Part shown: positions 17,610 to 26,382 of the stretch, in pieces
Layout of the letters: each line of letters starts with the position of its first letter
Numbering within the stretch: position 1 is the first letter of the stretch
Assembly (NCBI GenBank): GCA_022600195.1
Contig: JAHZKX010000082.1
Coordinates: forward strand, 1 to 64,000
DNA length: 64,000 nt
Direction: 5' to 3'
From: Planctomycetota bacterium
GTDB taxonomy: Bacteria; Planctomycetota; Planctomycetia; Planctomycetales; Planctomycetaceae
Notes under the pieces: generated by a model
The model's database searches: none
Seen by the model: only the letters and a program-made list of their open reading frames with translations
What the model was told of the DNA's origin: nothing
Translations under genes and position numbers: made by a program

Positions 17610-18665
17610 ATGACTGAAGATCCTGTTCCGATCCTCGCACCCGCGCCACGTACCGAACCTCTGGTAATCCCGGGGCGCGACCCTGTACCCGTCACTTTAT
17701 TAACTGGTTTTCTAGGAGCAGGCAAAACCACTTTGCTGAATCGTATTCTCAACGGTGACCATGGTTTGCGGGTGGGGGTTCTCGTCAATGACTTCGGTGC
17801 GATTAACATAGATGCCGAGCTAGTAGAAGGTCTCGAAGAGAATACGATCAATCTCACCAATGGTTGCGTCTGTTGTGAAATTCGTGATGACCTTGTGAAT
17901 TCTCTTGAACAGCTGCTGACACGAGAAGATGTAATTGATTATGTGATTCTGGAAGCGAGTGGCGTAGCTGACCCGGAAGGGATTGTGATGACCTTCCTCA
18001 ATGCGCGGTACGAAAAACTGTTGCGTCTCGACAGCATTACATGTCTTGTGGATGCAGAGGCCATTTTTACGCACGCCGACAATGACGATCTGTCTGCCCT
18101 TAAACTGCGTCAGATCGGCTTTGCCGACATGGTGATTCTGAACAAGGTCGATCTGGTCGGCCCCGATCATATTGAAGTCATCGGCGAATGGATCGGCCAG
18201 CATCTGAATCGGATTCGCATTGTGAATGCCGTGCGGTGTGAAGTACCGTTGGAAGTCTTATTGGCCGTCGGTCGCTTTGATCCGGTGCATCTGGAATCAC
18301 AAAAGCAAAGCCTCAACACCACCGGTGATCAGGCTAATCACGATACCGCCAGCCAGATGTTCGAAACCTGGAGTTATCAAACCGATCAGCCATTTTCTCT
18401 CGAAGCATTACGAGCGATGGTGCGACGCAAACTCCCGGCGTCAGTTTATCGATGCAAAGGCATTGTATACTGCGCCGATACTCCCGCGAAACGACACGCT
18501 TTGCAAGCGGTAGGTCGTCGTACTGAATTGACGGAACTCGACGACTGGGGCACACGCACGCCACGCACTCGCATTGTCGCCATCGGTTCAGACATTGATG
18601 CCGCGGAGTTGACCCGACTGTTTGACAGCTGTCTTGACAATGCAACGGCAGAGAACCAGACTTAA
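17610..18665 (+). CDS. CobW/COG0523 family metal-chaperone GTPase
   Basis: A G3E-family GTPase with Walker A GFLGAGKTT at 33-41, the metal-binding CxCC motif (Cys86, Cys88, Cys89 in GCVCCEIRDDL), the ILEASGVADPEG switch and the guanine-specificity motif NKVDL. The C-terminal CobW_C domain (about 240-345) includes YRCKGIVYCADTP. COG0523 proteins deliver zinc or cobalt to client enzymes. Placement just downstream of a predicted metal-dependent MBL hydrolase suggests a link, but that enzyme is exported, so the client is unproven. Confidence 0.85.
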   Translation: MTEDPVPILAPAPRTEPLVIPGRDPVPVTLLTGFLGAGKTTLLNRILNGDHGLRVGVLVNDFGAINIDAELVEGLEENTINLTNGCVCCEIRDDLVNSLEQLLTREDVIDYVILEASGVADPEGIVMTFLNARYEKLLRLDSITCLVDAEAIFTHADNDDLSALKLRQIGFADMVILNKVDLVGPDHIEVIGEWIGQHLNRIRIVNAVRCEVPLEVLLAVGRFDPVHLESQKQSLNTTGDQANHDTASQMFETWSYQTDQPFSLEALRAMVRRKLPASVYRCKGIVYCADTPAKRHALQAVGRRTELTELDDWGTRTPRTRIVAIGSDIDAAELTRLFDSCLDNATAENQT

Positions 18666-18666
18666 A

Positions 18667-19044
18667 TCAACCTGGCGCGCTTGCTAGAACCACGACATAG
18701 CCATCGGGATCTCGAATCCAAATTTCTCGGTGGTTGGCGTTTGGATTGACCATCGGTCCTTCCAGGATCTCTGCGGACATTGCTTGTGCCCGGGAAACCG
18801 CGGCATCAAAATCATCGATGCAATACCAGAGTAAAACGCCGTTCCCTTTAGGCAACTCGCGATCGCCCATATGTGGATGTTCGTGGGCGGCCCAGTGGTG
18901 TAGTTGCATAATTAATTCATCGGCTGCACCGATCAGTCGCTCGTATTCATCACCACCATGACCACTGCGGCAGTTGAGTAGTTGCTGATACCATAAACTG
19001 CTACCAGGAACATCATTGACTGCAATCATCGGTTGTGGCTGCAT
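18667..19044 (-). CDS. VOC (glyoxalase/bleomycin-resistance-like) family protein
   Basis: The start is set at the ATG at 19044 (MQPQPMIAVNDV), which has GGAG 12 bases upstream and fits the family N-terminus. The protein is about 125 residues, one glyoxalase fold, with DVPGSSLWYQQLL at the front and HREIWIRDPDGYVVVLAS at the end, where the usual metal-site Glu would be in the final strand. Function unknown: such proteins include dioxygenases, lyases and resistance binders. It is convergent with the CobW gene, with stop codons one base apart. Confidence 0.75.
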   Translation of the reverse strand: MQPQPMIAVNDVPGSSLWYQQLLNCRSGHGGDEYERLIGAADELIMQLHHWAAHEHPHMGDRELPKGNGVLLWYCIDDFDAAVSRAQAMSAEILEGPMVNPNANHREIWIRDPDGYVVVLASAPG

Positions 19045-19129
19045 TTTTATGTTCTCCAGGTAAGAGACTTTGTTTGGCAAAATTATGAGGACCCTTCGAA
19101 AACGACAATTCCAACACCGTTATCGTATC

Positions 19130-20374
19130 CTAATTAAACCAGAATGCCATCGAGAAAAAGTTGGGGCCGCCACCAAATGTCCCGTTGATGCGACCTAACA
19201 TTTCAGGGGAAGCGAAGTCGGTGATCGGGCCTTCTTCCAGATACGGGGCGGCCGCCGTTCCCTGAACCCACAGGAATGGGTCGATGATACGTGGCTCAGT
19301 AAACACGCGTCGTAAATTGACACCCTGCTTGCCCGGTTTTCCGCGCCAGAAGGGGATCAGCTTTTTTCCCTGAAGTACCAGACCAGTTTCATCCAGGACA
19401 GCCAACCATGTGTCGAGCATTTCCTGAGTGACTTTAATTTGCATCACACCCGTTTGCTTCGGGTTGGGAATCCATTCATTTTTATCATCGGTTTCTGCGA
19501 GGTAATATTTCCACATCGATTTGGCATGCAGCTGCATGTCTTCCAGATGGGCTAGAGCCGCCTTCATGCGAGCTGGCTCTTTCATTTCAAATCGCCAGAG
19601 GTGGATAAACGCGAGAATGTCCGAGATCAAAGGTCTGTTTAATCGCATCACGTCGTTAAAGTTGCGAGGTCCTTCCAGCAGAAACGGGTAAGGTGTGTCG
19701 ACTTTTTCAAAAAACAGGTGTGCCGTGCAATTAAACATTTCCTCTCCGTCCACAGCCAGCATGATTTCTCCCCAGGCCGCCAGAAAATTACAGTATCCCG
19801 CCAACCAGTCGGCATCGCCGCGATCAAAGCCAATCACAAAATTGTTGACGACCTCCTGACCACGTGGAGTATTCATATTGCCCATGAGGTATGCGGCATC
19901 AATCGGTTTTCCGGTGCCTGTCAGATCGATTTTGATCTTTGCCACGTGCAATGGCAGCATTACCTTTGGATCTTTGACAGCGGATAGCGTTTTCTCAGCA
20001 GAATTGAGATCGTTGATCCAGGTTTGCAGCATCTGCCGCACGTCGGCATAAGAAATCGTTTCCGGTTTCGGGTTCTGCGGGAGAATTTTACGAATCTCGG
20101 GCGGCATACCTCCGAAAGCACCTTCCGTCCGTAAACCGTACTTGTACAGACTGCCTCCTAAATGTTCGAACGAATGAAAAAACTGAACCACACCCAGGCC
20201 AAAGCGGGCCTGGTCATCGTCGGGTGCCTTTTTTAGTTGCGCCTGAAGTGCCGTTACTCCGTCTGAAAGTTTACCGGAAGCCAGGTACTCTTCCGCCAGC
20301 GGAGCCGCAGACACCCACTGCGCTGATAACAGAAACGTACTAATAATAGCAGTAAGAATAATCGCGCGACGCAT
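19130..20374 (-). CDS. Exported hypothetical protein with TPR-like N-terminus
   Basis: The start is at the ATG at 20374 (MRRAIILTAIISTFLLSAQ), with AGGGAGC upstream; a longer in-frame start at 20413 lacks a ribosome-binding site. The signal peptide ends WVSAAPLA. Residues about 25-60 (ASGKLSDGVTALQAQLKKAPDDDQARFGLGV, given here in part) look like one tetratricopeptide-type helix pair. The rest is helical and rich in aromatic residues, ending GGGPNFFSMAFWFN. I know this as a planctomycete-type exported protein of unknown function. It probably resides in the periplasm. Confidence 0.65.
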   Translation of the reverse strand: MRRAIILTAIISTFLLSAQWVSAAPLAEEYLASGKLSDGVTALQAQLKKAPDDDQARFGLGVVQFFHSFEHLGGSLYKYGLRTEGAFGGMPPEIRKILPQNPKPETISYADVRQMLQTWINDLNSAEKTLSAVKDPKVMLPLHVAKIKIDLTGTGKPIDAAYLMGNMNTPRGQEVVNNFVIGFDRGDADWLAGYCNFLAAWGEIMLAVDGEEMFNCTAHLFFEKVDTPYPFLLEGPRNFNDVMRLNRPLISDILAFIHLWRFEMKEPARMKAALAHLEDMQLHAKSMWKYYLAETDDKNEWIPNPKQTGVMQIKVTQEMLDTWLAVLDETGLVLQGKKLIPFWRGKPGKQGVNLRRVFTEPRIIDPFLWVQGTAAAPYLEEGPITDFASPEMLGRINGTFGGGPNFFSMAFWFN

Positions 20375-20619
20375 AACAGGGCTCCCTTTGGATGAAGAAT
20401 GATCTGGATTCAAGGTGCATCAATAGCCAGATGTAAAAGGCTCAAGAACGACCACACTATTAGACAGGCGTAAGTCTGTCACAATCATCACGGAAAAAAT
20501 ATGAAATTCGAAAAAGATTATTCAGACTCAGAGTGGAATCATTTTACCGTTGCCATCGGTTTCCTTTTACTCAGGACAGGAGAAGTCCAGTAAACAGAAA
20601 TGTTGATTCGAGTGAAAAT

Positions 20620-20750
20620 CAGGCATAAAAAAAACGCCAGTCAAGACGAGTTGACTGGCGCAAATAATCATGTATCGAAGAGGTGTAAAAAAAGGAAACC
20701 AGATAATCCTCTCGGGAGTTGATACATGAGATAATAACAATCTCTTTATA
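20620..20750 (-). ncRNA. Candidate small structured RNA with its own promoter and terminator
   Basis: Minus strand, between two divergent protein genes. A consensus -35 TTGACA is at 20784-20779, and a -10 candidate GATTAT lies 17 bases on (20761-20756), followed by A+T-rich sequence; a start near 20749 is expected. The product would fold into a long hairpin, TCATGTATC (20729-20721) with GATACATGA (20676-20668), extended by an inner GAGAGG/CCTCTT stem. A perfect terminator follows: 10-bp stem CGCCAGTCAA/TTGACTGGCG (20660-20651 with 20644-20635) then eight Ts (20634-20627). No ORF of note is inside. There is no protein gene for this terminator to serve. The function is unknown. Confidence 0.6.
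20627..20660 (-). terminator. Rho-independent terminator of the candidate small RNA
   Basis: A perfect 10-bp GC-containing stem with a 6-base loop, followed on the minus strand by T8. On the plus strand there is no T-run, so it works only for minus-strand transcription. It lies 250 bases upstream of the minus-strand gene at 19130-20374 and more than 400 bases from the plus-strand gene at 21072. Confidence 0.8.
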
Positions 20751-20784
20751 CATTTATAATCTTTCTATCAGCGTCCTTTGTCAA

Positions 20785-21071
20785 GGCAAACTTAAAGGGG
20801 AAATGAAATCTTGATGAAAATTGCGTTTCAGGAAACAGCGAAGTTTAGTTTGTGGAAATAGTGAACTGTTTCACATATCTCTAAACTTCATATTCCTGTA
20901 AGCGGGACTACAATTGTGAGAGTGGATTTGTAATATAAAAGAAGCATCATGTATGTTGGTATTCGAAAGCCGTGTCGTATTCGGCACTGACTTTGTGAAC
21001 ACTGCGTATCAGTGAAGAAGAGTGAGGTTTCTTTTTCTCATTCGATTTCGTAAGGAAATGAACGGTTTTTA
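20785..21071. other. Remainder of the divergent intergenic region
   Basis: Between the small-RNA promoter and the amidotransferase gene. I see no gene or clear hairpin. A purine-rich AAGGAA at about 21052-21057 may be the distant ribosome-binding region for the ATG at 21072. Confidence 0.35.
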
Positions 21072-21815
21072 ATGTTTCAACAAGTACGTTATTTATTGTT
21101 ACAAGTTCGAAATTCTGACGATCCCATGCGGGGTCAGGAAGTGAACTGTTTTGCCAAAGCGCTGGCTGCCAATGTGAGCCAGATTTCTGTGTTTGATCTT
21201 CTGAAAGCACCACTCCTGGAATTCGATCTTGCGGACATCGATATGATACTGATCGGTGGCAGTGGTCACTATTCCGCCGCAGGTGAGGGACGCTGGCTGG
21301 AAGTCGCTCTGGAAAGTTTACGAGTTGTGCATGACAGCCGTAAACCAACGTTTGCTTCCTGCTGGGGATTTCAGGCAATGGCACGGGCGATGGGGGGACG
21401 GGTCATTCATGATTTGAACCGCGCGGAACTGGGAGTCCACCACGTCACACTCACATCGGAAGGACGCGCCGATCCTGTTTTTGGACCATCGGGACCAGTT
21501 CTGCAAGGACTGATGGGACATGAGGATACAGTAGTCGAATTACCACCGCGAACAGAATTGCTGGCTTCCACAGATCGAGTAGAAAATCAGGCATATCGCT
21601 TTCTGGACCGCCCCATTTATTGCACGCAGTTTCATCCCGAACTGGATCATGATTCGTTTCTCGGGCGATTAACCTCCTATCCGGAGTATGTCCACAAAAT
21701 TGCCGGGCTGACTCTGGAAGAGTTTCGTCATACGATTCATGATACCCCCGAAACCACTGCCTTGTTAAAACGTTTTGTGGAACAAATTGCACCGATGTAT
21801 TTAGATCAGAATTAA
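21072..21815 (+). CDS. Class I glutamine amidotransferase-like protein
   Basis: 247 residues with a class I glutaminase triad: Cys97 in FASCWGFQAMA, His188 and Glu190 in TQFHPELD. The oxyanion region IGGSGHYS is at about 61-68. It is a stand-alone amidotransferase (GuaA-N/GATase-like) that would release ammonia from glutamine for an unknown synthase, or act as a gamma-glutamyl hydrolase. The glycosyltransferase gene starts 31 bases downstream, so they are probably co-transcribed. Confidence 0.8.
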   Translation: MFQQVRYLLLQVRNSDDPMRGQEVNCFAKALAANVSQISVFDLLKAPLLEFDLADIDMILIGGSGHYSAAGEGRWLEVALESLRVVHDSRKPTFASCWGFQAMARAMGGRVIHDLNRAELGVHHVTLTSEGRADPVFGPSGPVLQGLMGHEDTVVELPPRTELLASTDRVENQAYRFLDRPIYCTQFHPELDHDSFLGRLTSYPEYVHKIAGLTLEEFRHTIHDTPETTALLKRFVEQIAPMYLDQN

Positions 21816-21846
21816 TCTCTCCGACAGCGACACTCAGGCAACCATT

Positions 21847-23196
21847 ATGTCAGAACCGCCAAACAAAAAATTGCATATCGCCATCATTACCTCGGGAGGG
21901 GCGGGGATGTTCTGTGGCGCCTGCATGCACGATAATACCTGGACGAAAGCAATAATCAATCAGGGGGCAGAAGCCACTCTGATTCCAACATATACTCCCA
22001 TCCGCGTCGATGAACAGAATATGGCAGGCTCTCAGGTTTTTCTGGGAGGGATTAATATCTATCTGAATTATCGTTCTCGACTCTGGCGCCGGATACCCCG
22101 TTTTTTCAAACACTGGCTGGATACTCCCTGGATTATTAATCTGGCGACAAAGTTTGGTGTCAGCAACGATGCCCATGAACTGGGAGCCCTGACGGTGACC
22201 CTGCTGGAAGGAGAACAGGGACCGGAACTCATGGAAATTGAGGAACTGGCTCAATACGTGGGAGAACAACTGAAACCGGATGTCGTTTGTCTCAGTAACG
22301 CACTACTGTCTGGTACCATAAATAAAATCAAGGAATATTATTCTGGCCCCCTGTTTTGTGTTTTGCAGGGAGATGATGTTTTTCTGGAAGAATTGGGCGC
22401 ACCCTATCGCCTGCTTGCGCTGGAACTGATTCGCCAGAACATACAACAACTGGATGGAGTGCTGGTCCACAGCGATTATTATCGCGACTTCATAGCGGAC
22501 TATCTGGATGTACCCGTCGATCATTTTCAGAAGGTGTTGTTAGGCATCGATCTCGAAGGTCACGACGGAACGCCGAATGAGAATGCGGATGAACCTTTTA
22601 CCATAGGATTCTTTGCACGGATTTGTAAGGAAAAGGGGCTGCACAATGTTGTGCAGGCATTCGAGATCTTTCATCAAGCGCACCCTGAAAGCCGACTTGC
22701 TGTGGGAGGATTTCTAGGCAAAGAAAACGAAGACTACTTCCACGAAACCACAAAAAATCTGACCGCGCTCAATGATTCTTACAAGTACTGGGGCAGCCCC
22801 GACTCTCGTTCAGAAAAAGTTGCCTTCTACAAAAGCCTGTCTGTGCTTTCTGTTCCCACAGACTATCACGAACCCAAAGGTCTGTTTGTACTGGAAGCGA
22901 TGGCCAATGGTGTGCCCGTGGTCCAGCCGGCACATGGGGCGTTTCCCGAACTGATTGAAAAGACTGAGGGAGGCCTGCTGGTTCCCCCCGGAGATCCACA
23001 AGCATTGGCTGATGCGTGGGAACGACTTTATCAGGACCGAGACTATCGTTTGAAACTCGCGCAGCAGGGTTATGAACGTGTTCGTCAGTTCTATAGCGCG
23101 GAATTGATGGCGAAAGAGAGCCTGCAGTTTTTTCAAAAAATGGTTGATTCATCCAGTTTTGCGAAGAACGAACCCCAATTAACTCCCGAGCCTTGA
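21847..23196 (+). CDS. GT-B fold glycosyltransferase (family 4-like)
   Basis: 449 residues. An N-terminal Rossmann domain begins HIAIITSGGAGMFCGACMHD, with an unusual Cys-rich glycine loop. The C-terminal donor-binding domain has IGFFARICKEKGLHN, the E-x7-E-like motif in EPKGLFVLEAMANGVPVVQP (split for length) and a GGLLVPPGDPQALADAW tail, all typical of GT4 enzymes. It probably transfers a nucleotide-activated sugar to a lipid or polysaccharide at the inner membrane. Acceptor and donor are unknown. Confidence 0.85.
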   Translation: MSEPPNKKLHIAIITSGGAGMFCGACMHDNTWTKAIINQGAEATLIPTYTPIRVDEQNMAGSQVFLGGINIYLNYRSRLWRRIPRFFKHWLDTPWIINLATKFGVSNDAHELGALTVTLLEGEQGPELMEIEELAQYVGEQLKPDVVCLSNALLSGTINKIKEYYSGPLFCVLQGDDVFLEELGAPYRLLALELIRQNIQQLDGVLVHSDYYRDFIADYLDVPVDHFQKVLLGIDLEGHDGTPNENADEPFTIGFFARICKEKGLHNVVQAFEIFHQAHPESRLAVGGFLGKENEDYFHETTKNLTALNDSYKYWGSPDSRSEKVAFYKSLSVLSVPTDYHEPKGLFVLEAMANGVPVVQPAHGAFPELIEKTEGGLLVPPGDPQALADAWERLYQDRDYRLKLAQQGYERVRQFYSAELMAKESLQFFQKMVDSSSFAKNEPQLTPEP

Positions 23197-23329
23197 ATGT
23201 AGCGTCGTGCTGCTTAACAATGTGGCGGAATTGCGGTATCTTAGAACGCAATAATTTCGAGCCTGTTCGTAAACCGTTAATCGAACAATTCAGTTAAAAA
23301 ACGTTAAAGCATAAGGTGAATAGATTTCG

Positions 23330-24538
23330 ATGCCAGACCTTCACTCGTTAATGAAAAAGCTGCAAAAGAAGAATGATTCTAAAATTGTTCTACTGGTTTC
23401 TGATGGACTGGGAGGTCTACCTTTGGAACCAGGTGGTAAAACCGAACTGGAGACAGCCAACACACCCAACCTGGATGCACTCGCCAAAAAAGGGACATTG
23501 GGACGCAGTATTCCTGTACTTCCCGGAATTACTCCCGGCAGTGGTCCAGGCCACCTCGGGTTGTTTGGCTATGACCCACTGGAATTTAATATCGGGCGTG
23601 GCGTGCTGGAAGCATTGGGAATCGATTTCGAACTGGGCCCCGATGACGTCGCCATTCGCGGCAACTATTGCACTCTGGATGATGAGGGAAAGATTACAGA
23701 CCGTCGCGCCGGCCGCATCGCCAGTGAGATTGGTGAAGCACTCTGTAAAAAACTCGACACGATCGAAATTCCAGGCGTCGAAGTTTTCGTGCGACACGTC
23801 AAAGAATATCGACTGGTGATTGTGATTCGTGGTAAAGGATTAGGCGGAAATATTAATGATACCGATCCGCAGAAAACCGGAGTGCCTCCTCTGGAACCCG
23901 TTGGTGAAAATGAAGCGTCTCAAAAGACAGCCGAAATCTGCAAAGAGTTTCTGAAGCAGGCAGCCGTCATTTTGAAAGACGATCAACCAGCGAACTTATT
24001 AACCATGCGTGGTATTGCCAAGATGCCGGAAATTCCAACGTTCGAAGAAGTCTATGGCACGAGAGCCGCAGCGATTGCCGTTTACCCGATGTACCGTGGA
24101 CTGGCGCGTCTGGTCAGCATGGATGTGAAAGATGCCGGACAGACTCTGGAATCGCAGATGGACTGTCTTGAAAAAGTCTGGGATGATTATGATTTCTTCT
24201 TTGTGCATTATAAGTACACAGATTCGACAGGCGAAGATGGTAACTTTGACGCGAAGGTTGCCAAAACGGAAGAAGTCGACAGTTGCATTCCCCGTATCAC
24301 GGCACTCAATCCTGATGTGTTGATCGTGACTGGTGACCATAGCACGCCTGCCAAAATGAAAGCGCATAGCTGGCATCCCGTGCCTGTTTTACTGTCGGCT
24401 GAAAATGCCCGGTTCGATGCATGTCAGAATTTTGGTGAGACAGAATGCATTCAAGGGGGATTAGGTCAGTTTGAAGCCAAGTATCTGATGTCGATGGCGA
24501 TGGCACATGCAGGACGTCTCGAGAAATATGGCGCGTGA
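23330..24538 (+). CDS. apgM: 2,3-bisphosphoglycerate-independent phosphoglycerate mutase, archaeal type
   Basis: 402 residues of the ApgM type, belonging to the alkaline phosphatase superfamily. The start has KIVLLVSDGLGGLPLEPGG (metal Asp), ANTPNLDALAKKG and PGITPGSGPGHLGLFGYDP, where the catalytic Ser lies in PGSGPGH. FFFVHYKYTDSTGEDGNFD and LIVTGDHSTPAKMKAHSWHP carry the second metal ligands. It interconverts 3- and 2-phosphoglycerate in glycolysis. It is followed by a strong terminator and has its own 130-base leader. Confidence 0.9.
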   Translation: MPDLHSLMKKLQKKNDSKIVLLVSDGLGGLPLEPGGKTELETANTPNLDALAKKGTLGRSIPVLPGITPGSGPGHLGLFGYDPLEFNIGRGVLEALGIDFELGPDDVAIRGNYCTLDDEGKITDRRAGRIASEIGEALCKKLDTIEIPGVEVFVRHVKEYRLVIVIRGKGLGGNINDTDPQKTGVPPLEPVGENEASQKTAEICKEFLKQAAVILKDDQPANLLTMRGIAKMPEIPTFEEVYGTRAAAIAVYPMYRGLARLVSMDVKDAGQTLESQMDCLEKVWDDYDFFFVHYKYTDSTGEDGNFDAKVAKTEEVDSCIPRITALNPDVLIVTGDHSTPAKMKAHSWHPVPVLLSAENARFDACQNFGETECIQGGLGQFEAKYLMSMAMAHAGRLEKYGA

Positions 24539-24566
24539 TGTTTCACGACACTGATTCAAAAAGATC

Positions 24567-24604
24567 AAGGATGCAAGGCTTCAGGGAGCCTTGCATCCTT
24601 TTTC
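24567..24604 (+). terminator. Rho-independent terminator after apgM
   Basis: A perfect 14-bp stem AAGGATGCAAGGCT (24567-24580) with AGCCTTGCATCCTT (24587-24600), 6-base loop, followed by a run of five T (24599-24603). It lies 29 bases after the apgM stop. Confidence 0.9.
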
Positions 24605-24814
24605 GTTATATTCGTTGTGATTGCACTAACTAACCAATCGTGGTTCTTTATCGTAAGGAATCAGACGAAATATACGATTGATTTAATCAACTCTGGCTTG
24701 AGAGCCGTTCAGACGATCGGAGATTTTCAAGCTTGTTTTATCCTGTTGAGCGTTTAAGATCTTAACGAACGAGCATTTTCGTGCAATCACTGTTTACTAA
24801 CCTGGAAGCAATCG

Positions 24815-25471
24815 ATGTCGCAGTATTTAAGCCAGTTGTCAGGACTCTCCACATTTCTGATCACATTAGCGTGTGGGGCGCATCTGTTTTTTTTCTTTGT
24901 GCTCTGGGTCTGGTCACGTCGCGATTTGAGAAGGATTGCTTCTTCGCTGGATGATTTCACACGCGGCTTAAAACATCGCAGCCTCCTCGATTCTACTGGC
25001 CATCTCTCTGATCAGATTGAAGCATTTCTGGCCGATGTCAATGAAACACTCGACCCCAATGCCAATCCACAAGACCGGAAGATACTCTCTGAACGCGTGC
25101 ATATTCTGGATGAAAAACGCCGTTATCTCAGCTCGCATTTTTTCGAGACCTGCTACAACATCTGCCGCACCATGATCGAAGCTTATCCCCTGGCAGGAGT
25201 CTTGGGGACCATTCTGGCGATGGGTGCCGCACTGCAGCTCAATGCCGCTTCGGAAACATCCAGCGCCATCAACGCTATCGTCAGTCATTTCGGCGACGCG
25301 ATCTGGTCCACATTTGCCGGTCTGGCTGCTGCGATTCTATTGATGTTTCTCAACAGTATCCTGGAAACATCGTTTCTGGGACTGGTTGAAAATCGACGGC
25401 ATGTCCGTGACACGGTCGTCCGGGCCAAGCGCGAACTTACTTTTGCCAACGGAGGTGAAGCCGCGCCATGA
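24815..25471 (+). CDS. MotA/TolQ/ExbB-like proton-channel protein
   Basis: 218 residues with three membrane segments: about 12-34 (LITLACGAHLFFFFVLWVW), about 128-150 (EAYPLAGVLGTILAMGAAL) and about 165-188 (IWSTFAGLAAAILLMFLNSI). A cytoplasmic stretch lies between the first two. The last two helices carry the Pro/Gly/Thr pattern of the ExbB/TolQ/MotA ion path. It overlaps the next gene by four bases (ATGA), so the two products are probably made in fixed proportion and form a stator-type complex. Confidence 0.75.
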   Translation: MSQYLSQLSGLSTFLITLACGAHLFFFFVLWVWSRRDLRRIASSLDDFTRGLKHRSLLDSTGHLSDQIEAFLADVNETLDPNANPQDRKILSERVHILDEKRRYLSSHFFETCYNICRTMIEAYPLAGVLGTILAMGAALQLNAASETSSAINAIVSHFGDAIWSTFAGLAAAILLMFLNSILETSFLGLVENRRHVRDTVVRAKRELTFANGGEAAP

Positions 25472-26343
25472 TCAGCCGACGTCGATTGACATTTCAATTA
25501 ACTCCTCTGCTCGACCTGTTGTTGATCGTGATCTTTGCGCAATTTATGGACACACAGGAAACAACGGCCCGCATCGAAAAACGCGCAGAACAGCAGGTGC
25601 AACAGTCTGAGCAGAAAGCAGAGAAGCTCATGATAGAAAGTATGTTATCTTATACAAAAATTAAGGAGTTATCTGAACGCAATATACAGGCGAAACGCGA
25701 TGCGTTAAAAACGCGAGACAAGGCGGTCGAAATGCAAAAACGTATGCAGGCCATGCAACAACTCTCTGAAAAAGAAAATCGGGAGTTGTCTGAACAACTC
25801 GAACGCGTACAAGCCCAACGGGACCGGGTTGCCGAATTGGTACAGCAACTGTTTCAGATTCCCGATCAGATGATTGATCCGATATTAAAATCAAAAGCAG
25901 ATCCGGATATTGACAAAACGAAAGCGGAACTCCAGCGGATCAAAAAACAACTGCAGAAACTGGCGAGTGCCAAAGCCGAGGATGTGGTCAAACATCTTCT
26001 GACGTATGACGAACTCACTAAACGCAGCGATATCTGGGAACTGTATCTCACAGAAAATGGCGTCTTTCGATTGAAAATCGGAGACCAGACTACCGACTTC
26101 CGCGCAGATTCTTTGGAGAGTTTTGTTGATCGGTTTTATGCGATTTATAAAACGGTTCCTCAACCGAAGAGTCTGGTGATTATTCTCTTCTCATATGGAG
26201 ACGCAAAGGCTTCGGTTCGCTTCGCAGCTACTCAGGGACTTCCTGTAATCGCCGAACGCATGCGGGCCGACAGTAGCGGCAGAACTCGCTATGAATATGC
26301 CGTCATCGGTTTTGCACCTGAGCAGACCAAAGCCGAAAAATAA
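25468..26343 (+). CDS. ExbD/TolR-like membrane protein with long coiled coil
   Basis: 291 residues. The N-terminus FQLTPLLDLLLIVIFAQFMD (about 10-29) is the single helix of ExbD/TolR/MotB proteins, with the expected Asp16 facing the channel. It is followed by an unusual, strongly charged coiled coil (about 32-175, rich in Glu, Lys and Gln) and a C-terminal globular domain (about 176-285) beginning LTYDELTKRSDIWELYL. Classical ExbD has only a short linker. The C-terminal domain is not the OmpA-like peptidoglycan-binding motif that I can see in MotB or ZorB. It pairs with the upstream ExbB-like gene through an ATGA overlap. Confidence 0.7.
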   Translation: MISRRRLTFQLTPLLDLLLIVIFAQFMDTQETTARIEKRAEQQVQQSEQKAEKLMIESMLSYTKIKELSERNIQAKRDALKTRDKAVEMQKRMQAMQQLSEKENRELSEQLERVQAQRDRVAELVQQLFQIPDQMIDPILKSKADPDIDKTKAELQRIKKQLQKLASAKAEDVVKHLLTYDELTKRSDIWELYLTENGVFRLKIGDQTTDFRADSLESFVDRFYAIYKTVPQPKSLVIILFSYGDAKASVRFAATQGLPVIAERMRADSSGRTRYEYAVIGFAPEQTKAEK

Positions 26344-26382
26344 AACAGGATCGAGTACTCTTTAAACGAGACCAATTGAGAC

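Noticed and set aside
20947..21384. 145-codon minus-strand frame overlapping the amidotransferase
   Set aside because: It overlaps a gene with a complete Cys-His-Glu triad and has no family features. It also does not reach the small-RNA terminator.
24815..26343. Zorya-type anti-phage system
   Set aside because: The ExbB/ExbD-like pair recalls ZorAB, but ZorB-type OmpA motifs and the ZorC/ZorD effectors are absent; the neighbours are apgM and kbl.
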